NCBI GenBank assembly: GCA_002104895.1
Contig: MCFG01000037.1
Coordinates: 265,001-275,000 of the forward strand
Reading direction: 5' to 3'
Source of the DNA: Anaeromyces robustus
Taxonomy: Eukaryota; Neocallimastigomycota; Neocallimastigomycetes; Neocallimastigales; Neocallimastigaceae
DNA: 10,000 nucleotides
A program made the translations under genes and the position numbers. Positions 1 through 8,033 of this stretch are shown piece by piece (positions within the stretch are counted from its first letter, which is position 1; each line of letters opens with the position of its first letter). The notes under the pieces are model-generated. The model searched no databases and had not been told where the DNA came from. It saw only the letters and a list, made by a program, of their open reading frames with translations.

Positions 1-649
1 ATTCACTTTGAATATTATCATCCATATTTGAATTGACATTCAATCTATATATTCCAAAATTTTTCAAATTACTTTTTAATTTTTTTATAATTTTATATGT
101 TTTTGTATCACATATTCCTGAATCATATAAAAAATTATAATCAAAATCTATAGTTCCACTCTTACTTTCTGAAGGCTTTTTTTTTCCTTTACGATAATAT
201 TGTTTATGAGTAATCAACCAGGTATAATTATCAATTTTATCAGTACGAAAAGTTTTTTTCCTATATGAAATTAATAATTGAAGTTCTGAAGAATTTGGTG
301 AACGAAAAAAAAATTGAAGATTAAAATCATTTATATCATTTAAAGTTAAACTTGAAAAAAAGTCATGTAAATTATTATATTTTCTTTTAATTTTCAAATA
401 CAAAGTATATAATATTTTATAATGTAATCTTTTATCTTTATCTTTTTTCTGATTAATATATTGAAATATAAAAGAAATTTTTTCAATTATAAACCAATAA
501 TTAGATTCTTTTTTAATATTGATATCATTGTCTATATATTCATTTGATTTTAAATATGAACACCACTCGCTTAAACATTTTTCAGCCTTTCTTAATAAAT
601 TTTCATCATCATGAAATGTATCACGAAATTCGGATTTCTTAAAACTCAT
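1..649 (-). CDS. Unrecognised protein, 5' part, cut by the left edge
   Basis: An open frame of 216 codons begins at ATG 649-647 and reaches base 1 without a stop. In DNA this AT-rich, stops should come about every ten codons, so this is almost certainly coding. The start is fixed by an in-frame TAG at 676-674 with no other ATG between. The product opens MSFKKSEFRDTFHDDENLLR and is rich in Lys, Asn, Ile, Phe and Tyr. It looks mostly helical: an amphipathic stretch around residues 50-65 (YWFIIEKISFIFQYI), a basic segment at 68-90, and a Lys-rich linker at about 153-163 (RKGKKKPSESK). I see no signal peptide, convincing membrane segment, zinc-binding cluster or nucleotide-binding motif. No family is recognised and no function is proposed. 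Its codon use is AT-heavier (TTA, ATA, AAA, AAT) than the proteasome gene. It may continue in one long exon or be followed by introns beyond the window. Confidence 0.85.
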   Translation of the reverse strand, partial: MSFKKSEFRDTFHDDENLLRKAEKCLSEWCSYLKSNEYIDNDINIKKESNYWFIIEKISFIFQYINQKKDKDKRLHYKILYTLYLKIKRKYNNLHDFFSSLTLNDINDFNLQFFFRSPNSSELQLLISYRKKTFRTDKIDNYTWLITHKQYYRKGKKKPSESKSGTIDFDYNFLYDSGICDTKTYKIIKKLKSNLKNFGIYRLNVNSNMDDNIQSE

Positions 650-1272
650 ATTTGTTAATATATTAAGCAATATCTAATAATTCAAATATGACCAATAAAA
701 TTGTAAAATAAATAATAAAAATGTAACTCTTTATATCATTAAGAAAAAGCTGTCATATGAATAATATTTAAATTTATTATTATTGTTTGCATTATTTTAA
801 AAAAAAAATATATTCCTCTTTCTTTTTTATATTATTTTTTTATTCCTTATGAATAAAATTCTTTATTTACAAATTTTGCTTTCTTCCACATTAAATGAAA
901 TTTTAAATATATCTTTATGTTAAGATTTTATTTATTTTTGTTATTAAATGTTATTATAGTTATTATTTTTATTATTAACGTTATTATAATTATATTTATT
1001 TATAAAACAAAAATAATATAAATATAAAAATTATATATATATACAATTCTATTATCTTATTTCTTAATTAAGATAAAAAGAGATTTACAAATACGAGAAT
1101 TTTCTTTACAATATAAAAAATTTAATTTATAAAGTTGAATTACTACAGCAACAATATATTAGAATAATATATTATTATATGTATACACCAATACTAAATT
1201 TTATATATTAATAATTAAATTTTTTTAATTAAAAATTTAATTTTTTTTTCTATTAGAAAAATTTTTTAGTTA
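650..1272. other. AT-rich spacer upstream of the left-edge gene
   Basis: This stretch should hold the promoter and 5' UTR of the minus-strand gene at the left edge. I see short A and T runs and many TTATT/AATAA words but no recognisable promoter box, RNA gene or protein. An open stretch of about 45 codons on the plus strand from 1077 has no usable start and is within chance expectation for this base composition. Confidence 0.6.
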
Positions 1273-1392
1273 TAAATTAAACTTTATTCATTTATCCAAT
1301 ATGTAGCATTAAAATTGGGTAAGTAATAATAATAAATTATATTTTATTCATTTATCCAATATGTAGCTTTAAAATTGGATAAGCAGTAATAA
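1273..1392. repeat. 60-bp tandem duplication, each copy with a hairpin
   Basis: Two adjacent 60-bp units (1273-1332 and 1333-1392) differ at six positions, about 90% identity. Each unit carries an inverted repeat: TTATCCAAT at 1352-1360 pairs perfectly with ATTGGATAA at 1374-1382 in unit 2, across a 13-nt loop. In unit 1 (1292-1300 with 1314-1322) the same stem has one change that leaves a T-G pair. The unit is 20 codons long, so both copies also read in the same frame as YSFIQYVALKL followed by stops. This could be a decayed protein repeat, a remnant of a mobile element, or a recent slippage duplication. Confidence 0.85.
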
Positions 1393-1395
1393 TGA

Positions 1396-1765
1396 AATAA
1401 GATAAAAAAAAGAATTACAGAAACACATATTTCTATTTTTGATAGATTACATTCAACTAATGGTTATAAATAATTTGTTTATATATCTAATACTAATAGT
1501 TTAGAATAAAAAAAAAGGAAATTTTGATATTATTAGAGAATTATCTTTAGTTAATAATAATATATTAATTGATGGTATTTCATTTATCAAAAATGTTAAG
1601 AATATGCTGTACTATGACAGCGAAAAAGATAAAATTGTTAATTAAGTTAATATTGTTTGGGAATTACATAGTCAACTTATTTTTGACAATAATAATAGTA
1701 ATGTTAAGAAGAATACTAATCACAATAACAAAATTTATATAGATATATTTTATACTAATATAAAC
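1396..1765 (+). pseudogene. Possible decayed coding sequence (weak)
   Basis: The stretch is richer in G and C than its flanks and reads as protein-like segments broken by stops and one frame change. The segments are 1396-1470 (ending IFDRLHSTNGYK), TAA, then 1474-1506, a shift of frame at the A-run 1508-1516, then 1505-1642 (with ILIDGISFIKNVKNMLYYDS), TAA at 1643, and 1646-1765 (starting VNIVWELHSQLIFD), ending at TAA 1766. Eighty-six codons with a single stop is long, but by rough estimate about one such stretch could arise by chance in the non-coding part of this window. No family is recognised. Confidence 0.25.
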
Positions 1766-1848
1766 TAATAGTAGAAATACTAATAGTAGAAAAGATTTAA
1801 TTTACATTATATAAATATTCCTAAAATTCACATATAAATTATTCTTTA

Positions 1849-2110
<262 letters not shown>

Positions 2111-2272
2111 TTTTAAATTTAAATTATTTTATTTTAATATTTTTTATTTTCTTTTTTTTTTTTTATCATTTTATTTTATTTTTATTTTTATTTTTTTATT
2201 TTTATTTATATTTTTTATTTTTTTTTATTTGTTTATAAAATATATTTATATATATATATTGCTTTATTATGC

Positions 2273-2305
<33 letters not shown>

Positions 2306-2505
2306 TTTTATTTTATTTTATTTATATTTTTATTTTTTTTTTTTCTTTTATTTTTTATTATTTTTATTGTTATATTTATTTTTACTATTTATTATTATAT
2401 AATTATTTTGTATTTATTTACTTTATTATTTTTATTATTATTATTATTATTGTTTGTATTATTTTTTTTTATTACGACTATTATAACTTGTTATTATTGA
2501 AATAA
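2111..2505. other. Strand-biased T-rich tract with a 29-T run
   Basis: The plus strand is very largely T with scattered A, few C and very few G. The longest homopolymer is 29 T at 2275-2303. Reading it as protein gives only Phe, Tyr, Ile and Leu, so the open frame across it is not a gene. It is a low-complexity polypyrimidine region of the kind that excludes nucleosomes. Confidence 0.8.
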
Positions 2506-2834
2506 TTTTTTTTAAATTACAATGTTAAAAAATCATTATTTATTATTACTAAATATAACTTATAAAAAAGTATATATTGAAAAGTATATATAATTGAAAT
2601 AAATAATAATTATATAACATTTTTTACAAAAGTTATAGGTTTGATTAATGGTATTAATTAAAATTAAGAAAGAAAATTTGATATTACAATAGCTAAATAT
2701 TGTTAATATTTTATTACTTTTTTTTTTTAAAAAAAAAAAAAAGAGTTTATAAAAAAAATAATATTGATATAATTGTTTAATAAATATGATTGCACGATAT
2801 ACTTTTTTTTATATAAATTAATAATAAAATAAAA
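2506..2834. other. Downstream region of RPT5 with a T11A14 inverted homopolymer
   Basis: The minus-strand gene RPT5 stops at 2835, so this holds its 3' UTR and probable end. At 2718-2742, 11 T are followed directly by 14 A. In the RPT5 transcript sense this reads T14A11, followed by AATAAA at 2715-2710. Because AATAAA is common in such AT-rich DNA, the polyadenylation site cannot be fixed from sequence. A short imperfect direct repeat, AAAAGTATATAT, occurs twice at 2566-2596. No gene is seen. Confidence 0.5.
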
Positions 2835-5326
2835 TCAAGCATAGTATTGTAAAAGTGTTTTTTTCTTTGCAATAACTTCTTGTATACCTAAAGAAAAAAT
2901 ATAATAAATAAAATAAATAATATCATAAATTATTATATTATTAAAAATAAATCTTTAATTTGAATTATACAATAATTATATATAGTAGTAAAAAAAAAAA
3001 AATAATACCATCCATAAAATCTTCATGACAAAGTTCAGAAGCACCACGTCTTAAAGCAATCATACCAGCTTCAACACAAACAGCCTTTAATTGAGCACCA
3101 TTAAATTCATCAGTACAACGAGCTAATTCTTCAAAATTAACATTTTCATTAATAGTCATTTTTCTTGAATGGATTTGAAGAATACGAGCTCTAGCAGGTT
3201 CAGTTGGTAATGGGAATTCAATCTTACGATCTAAACGACCAGAACGTAATAAAGCAGGATCAAGAATATCAACACGATTTGTAGCAGCAATAACCTTTTA
3301 TATCAAATAAAACGATATTTATATTATTATAATTGTCAATGTTATTATATGATTTAAGCAATTATTTATATAATACACATTTTATAAATATCAAATTTTC
3401 ACAAAATTTAAAAATTTATATTAACTATTACCTTTATACGTTCATCACTACTGAAACCATCTAATTGATTTAATAATTCTAACATAGTACGTTGAACTTC
3501 ACGATCACCAGCCTTTTCACTATCAAAACGTTTTGTACCAATAGCATCCAATTCATCAATAAAAATAATGGCAGGTGACTTTTCTTTTGCTAAATTGAAA
3601 GCATCACGAACTAATTTTGCACCATCACCAATAAACATCTTTTTTTTATATATTTAATTACAACATAATTTTTTAAAATATTCTTAGTATTGAAATATTA
3701 ACTTGTCATTTAATCAATGTATTACAAAAAAAATTGATATCAAATATTAATAAAAAAAAAGTTTTTTAAATTACTTGAACTAATTGTGGTCCAGCTAATT
3801 TTAAGAAAGTTGAATTAGTCTGAGCAGCGCATGCTCTAGCTAAAAGTGTCTTACCAGTACCTGGTGGACCATACATTAAAACACCTAAAAATTTTTTATA
3901 TATCAAATTAATACATATAATGCATATATTTTATAATTTCATAAAATTTTACTTATGTTATATATATATTCAATATATAATAAAAAAAATTACCCTTTGG
4001 TGGTTTAATACCCAAATTAACGAAACGATCCATATGTGTCATTGGAAGTACTACAGCTTCAACTAATTCTTCAATTTGTTTATCAAGACCACCAATATCA
4101 CTGTAATCTTCAGTTGGTTTTTCATCAACTTCCATAGCTTTTACACGAGAATCGAATTCAGATGGTAAAGCATCAAGAATTAAATAACTATCCTGAAATT
4201 ACATAATAAAATAAAATTAAAAAAAGTTACATATGATATATGATTAATATTTATTACATATAACTAGTATAACTATTTATTATATATATAAATATATTAT
4301 AAATAATTATAAATTTTAATATTTACTTTATTAACACCAACGAGATCTCCTGGTTTCAAAGTTTCAACATCAACTAAACCAATCATTGGTAAAAATATAG
4401 TCTTTAAAAATATAAATTAATTTAAAGTATTCACTAAATTAATAATTTAAATACTAAAATTTTTATTATTGCCAATATTGTTAATTACAAATATTAATTT
4501 TGAAAAAAATCATAAAAATTATACTCACTTGACGAGTAGAAGCCTTTATAACAGCACATTTTCCTTTACGGTGATCATCTAAATCAACATTTGCACCATC
4601 TTCTTCTGGTTCATCATCTGGATTCATATCCAAAATCTTTTTTTTTTATTTTAATTTTTGATTTTAAATTTAATTCATTTAAATATAATTTTATATTAAA
4701 TAAAATAAATATTTTAATAAAAATCCACTGAAGATTAAACATTTTTTGAATCACTTCCTTTTATAATATTTGTAAAATATTCATATATAAAATAATTTTA
4801 AAAATATACTTCTAAAACATTTCCAACTAAATATGGAAGTTGCTTATTCATCTTAATTTTATTTTGATTGTCTTTTATTTTTTCCTTCATAGAATTCTGT
4901 TCATGAGTTATACGAGTTTGTTCACTTTTCATAACCTATTATATATAATTATTTTATAAAATTATTAGAATATTATACCAATAGAAAATTATAATAAAAA
5001 TGTAATCATATTTATAATTTAATAGTACTATTTAACAAAAATACGATTATATATTATTTTATTAAAATATAAAATTAATAGCAATATGTGTACTTTTTAT
5101 TAAAATATGATTTTTGTTAAATAAATGATCAAGTAATAAAAAAAATATATTTTAAAAATATAATAATATAATTATTTTAATTATTATTAATTACTTTAAT
5201 GTCATTTTCAAGAAGTTTAGTTCTATTGATGATATCATCAGTACTTGATCTTAAGATTTCAGCACCTAAATCTTCCATGTAATCAGCATCTGCCCATACA
5301 CTCTTATCTTCAAGTTCTGTAGTCAT
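2835..5326 (-). CDS. RPT5: 26S proteasome regulatory ATPase Rpt5 (PSMC3/Tbp1 type), nine exons
   Basis: This encodes one of the six AAA+ ATPases in the base ring of the 26S proteasome, which unfolds ubiquitylated proteins and opens the 20S gate. The exons, in gene order, are 5326-5195, 4935-4810, 4636-4529, 4401-4327, 4192-3994, 3884-3775, 3638-3432, 3294-3009 and 2887-2835 (TGA). They join to 1296 nt, 431 residues, against 434-439 in yeast and human. An N-terminal coiled coil covers about residues 20-75, with the linker proline P78 in KQLPYLV. The OB fold follows (about 80-165), then AAA+ from YSDIGGL (177-183). Walker A GPPGTGKT is at 219-226 and Walker B IIFIDE at 274-279. The second region of homology has LLRSGRLDR (334-342), with R336 and R339 as candidate arginine fingers. 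The C-terminus is QYYA, the HbYX tail that docks in the 20S alpha-ring pockets. The tail, the [20 protein letters not shown] block and [20 protein letters not shown] identify Rpt5 rather than its paralogues. Nothing is broken. Confidence 0.98.
2888..5194 (-). other. RPT5 introns 1-8
   Basis: The introns are 5194-4936 (259 bp), 4809-4637 (173), 4528-4402 (127), 4326-4193 (134), 3993-3885 (109), 3774-3639 (136), 3431-3295 (137) and 3008-2888 (121). Donors are GTAATT, GTATAT, GTGAGT, GTAAAT, GTAATT, GTAATT, GTAATA and GTATTA. Acceptors are TAG, AAG, AAG, CAG, TAG, AAG, AAG and TAG. Introns 5 and 8 are phase 1 and each splits a Gly codon (G214, G415). The other six are phase 0. All are extremely AT-rich and contain stops in the exon frame. 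No clear TACTAAC branch site was seen. Junctions were set by GT-AG, by frame continuity and by the conserved Rpt5 sequence across each joint. Confidence 0.93.
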
Positions 5327-5394
5327 TTTGAAATTTACTTTATAAATATTTTAATAATTAATATAAAATTACTTATTGTTATAAATTAATTATT

Positions 5395-5407
5395 AAAAAA
5401 AAAAAAA
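5395..5407. promoter_or_regulatory. Poly(dA:dT) tract upstream of RPT5
   Basis: A run of 13 A lies 69 bp before the RPT5 start codon (13 T in the sense of the gene). Such tracts keep fungal promoters free of nucleosomes. In this DNA homopolymers are common, so a promoter role is a guess from position only. I did not find a proteasome-associated control element (GGTGGCAAA type) in the upstream region. Confidence 0.3.
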
Positions 5408-5506
5408 TTATTAAATTATTAATATATATTATCTATTAAATAAATCGATTCGACTCTTTCTTATTTTTTTTATATCTTATTTTTTATTTTTTTATTTAAT
5501 TGTTTG

Positions 5507-5507
5507 T

Positions 5508-5538
<31 letters not shown>

Positions 5539-5539
5539 T
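5507..5539. repeat. (TTTA)n microsatellite, 8 units
   Basis: Eight TTTA tetramers lie about 180 bp upstream of the RPT5 start, preceded by two degenerate TTTG units. The motif matches the array at 2075-2110. Confidence 0.95.
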
Positions 5540-6545
5540 CTATTTCTTATTTTTCTCTTAATATAATTTTATTGATGTATAATTTAACTTTGTCCAATAA
5601 TATTACAAATTATTAAAAAAGATATTATATATTTTATGTTATTTCTTTTATTAATATATATTTATTTATTCTTTTCGTTTTTTCTTATTAATTCTTTGCT
5701 TGATATATTATTTAAATTTATATAAACCTATATAAAATTCTGTTTAAATTAATAATTATATCAATAATGAATCAAAATGATGATTACTTTTATTATTTAT
5801 ATTTAATTGTTTTTATATATAATTTTTAATAAAAAAAATATATATATAATACAAATTTAAAAAAAAAAAAAAAAATTAAAAATAATTTATAAAATGTTTT
5901 TAAATTAATTATTATAATATATATTTATTATTAAAATATTTTAATTAAAATATTATATATTATTAATATATGGGTAATAATTAAATTTTTATTTATTATT
6001 TAAAATATTATTAATAATTATTTAGTATATTTCATATTTAATAATTATGACTAAAAAATAATAATTCTATTATATACTATATAATGAAAATTTTTATAAA
6101 AAATTTTAAGATAAAATAACAAAAATCGTATTGATATTTTCATAATATTATTTTTTGTTACCAATACCTCTATTTAATAACAGAATTATTAAAAGTAAAA
6201 AGAAATCTATTTTGTTAATTTAAATAACCAGAATAATTAGAAAAAAGCTATTATTTTATATAATAAATATACTATATATCAATTAATATATATAATAACA
6301 ATACATCATATAGTATTTTGGACACTTCAAGTTAAAAATATATATTTACGTTTATTTAATTGAAGATAATTATATCTAATATTTATTATGTAATCGAATC
6401 TTATATTATTATTATTTATTTTTATTTTATTAATAATGACTTTTATTATTTCATCTATGAATTGTAGAAAGAATTTATATATAATCATCAACAATTATTA
6501 GGTTAGGTTAAATACTTGAATTTAATATATATAATTAATGTCTTA
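5540..6545. other. Intergenic AT-rich DNA, left part of the divergent spacer
   Basis: There is no open frame with protein-like composition, no RNA gene and no recognisable mobile element. It contains a 17-A run at 5859-5875 and many ATTATT/AATAAT words. Part of it must carry the RPT5 promoter, but no distinct element stands out. Confidence 0.55.
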
Positions 6546-6600
6546 TATAATATAATATAATATAATATAATATAATAGAATATAATAGAGTAGAATATAA
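6546..6600. repeat. (TATAA)n pentanucleotide repeat, 11 units
   Basis: Eleven five-base units sit in one phase. Eight are TATAA, two are TAGAA (6576, 6591) and one is TAGAG (6586). The variants sit in the right half. The minus-strand open frame here (a run of YYI/LLY residues) is only the translation of this repeat. Confidence 0.93.
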
Positions 6601-8033
6601 TATATTAAATATAATAATATAAAAAATATTTTTTCCTTTTTTTTTTTTAATTTGTAAGTGCATTTTAGATTTAGATTTATTGAAAGAGTGGAAAAATTAA
6701 TAAATATACATTTCACATTTAGAATATAATAATATGCTTTCATGTGGTAAATAATGTTAAAAACTTTAAATTTAATTTATATATTCTTAATAAATTAGAA
6801 TTTTATTTGAAAGATTAACAAAAATGATTCATAAATCAATTAATAAATTATTCAATTTGGAATTCAAGATAAAATTAATGTTAAGGAATAGTATAATGAT
6901 AAAAAATTGATATTTAATATTAAATAAATAAATATATATATATATTTATTTATTATGTATTTTTTAAAAAATGATATGAAATTTATGTTTTTATTTTTAT
7001 ATTTTTTAAGTAGGATACTAATATGTATAAAAAAATTCATATGGAGATAAGTGAAAACAAAAATATTAATTAAAAAAAATAAAAAACTAAAAAACTAAAG
7101 AATTAAAAACAAAAAAAAAAAAGAACAAAAAAAAAAAAAAAAATAATATATATGTAATTAATAATAATATATATAAATAATTAATAATAAAATATATATT
7201 TAATTAATAATAATTATTTAAAATTATATATTATTAATTTATAAAACATATATTATTTGATATAATAGTCAATCATATTAAAATGTTTAATTCCAAAAAA
7301 AAAATCTTTCAATTATTTATATATATAATATATATTTTAATCAATATTAAAATTAATGTAACATATAAATTTAAATATTTAAAAATTGATAAATCTTAAC
7401 ATAAATAATTAATTTTAAATTTTTTACACATTTTTTATATTTTTTCTTTACAATAATTTTTAAAACACCATTTTTATAACTGATAGCAATGATTTTTTTT
7501 TAAATTCAGCGTTATATTTATAATTATAATTATTAAATACAAGGTATAAATAAATTGAAAGATATTTAAATAAATAATGTAAAATAGCATAAAAAATGGG
7601 AAACTAATATTATTATATATTAATTCGTATGCATAATAAATAATATAAATTGTTTTATGGAATATATAGTATTAATTTAAATAACATTTATAAAATATAA
7701 TTAAAAGAAGGTAATTAATATAAAAAAATATTCTTTTTTAAAAGATTTTAATTTTAAATGTTACATTTTCTTTATATATATATATATATATTGGTGAAAA
7801 TTAAAATATATATTTATAATTATTTAAGAATAAGTTTCTTTTTTCTTTTTTTTTTTTTTAAATTATTTTTATAATTATTATAATTGTTTATTATAAATAA
7901 ATATATCAATTATTTAAATCATTGAACATATATAAATGAATAATTAAAAATTTATAGATTATATAAATTATTATATTTTTTTATATTTTTTATTTTTGTA
8001 ATTTTATAAAAAGACCAAGTAGCATTATACCCC
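6601..8033. other. Intergenic AT-rich DNA, right part of the divergent spacer, with the BET gene promoter
   Basis: No gene is seen. It includes an A-rich block at 7059-7143 with runs of 12 A (7111-7122) and 17 A (7127-7143), and a run of 14 T at 7846-7859. A TATAAAAAG word at 8005-8013 lies only 21 bp before the BET start, which is too close for a normal TATA box unless the true first exon differs. Bases 8013-8033 are clearly richer in G and C than the rest and probably belong to the transcript. Confidence 0.5.
6923..6954. repeat. 32-bp perfect palindrome
   Basis: The two 16-base arms are exactly self-complementary with no loop, centred between 6938 and 6939. The sequence is simple (AATA/ATAT words), so it may come from microsatellite drift rather than selection. 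It could extrude as a cruciform. Confidence 0.85.

Noticed and set aside
1396-1765. A code in which TAA/TAG are read as glutamine, which would open the broken frames here
   Set aside because: No in-frame TAA or TAG occurs in the RPT5 or BET exons, or in the 216-codon left gene, so nothing supports a reassigned code.
2269-2505. Plus-strand open frame of 78 codons made almost only of Phe, Ile, Tyr and Leu
   Set aside because: It translates a T-rich low-complexity tract that includes a 29-T run. It has no protein-like composition, and its length reflects the lack of A-led stop codons in poly(T).
5430-5460. Possible tRNA-like patch around the less AT-rich sequence AATCGATTCGACTC
   Set aside because: No cloverleaf, TTCRANNY T-arm with a matching acceptor stem, or A box could be built around it.
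6498-6510. TTAGGTTAGGTTA, resembling a telomeric pentamer
   Set aside because: Only two and a half units are present and no array lies nearby. Such a match is expected by chance.
6543-6743. Minus-strand open frame of 66 codons ending in YYI/LLY repeats
   Set aside because: The C-terminal half is the TATAA pentamer array read as protein, and the rest is Lys- and Ile-rich with no recognisable motif.
7023-7073. Short open frame of 16 codons (MYKKIHMEISENKNIN)
   Set aside because: It is too short to separate from chance, with no motif and no splice partner found.
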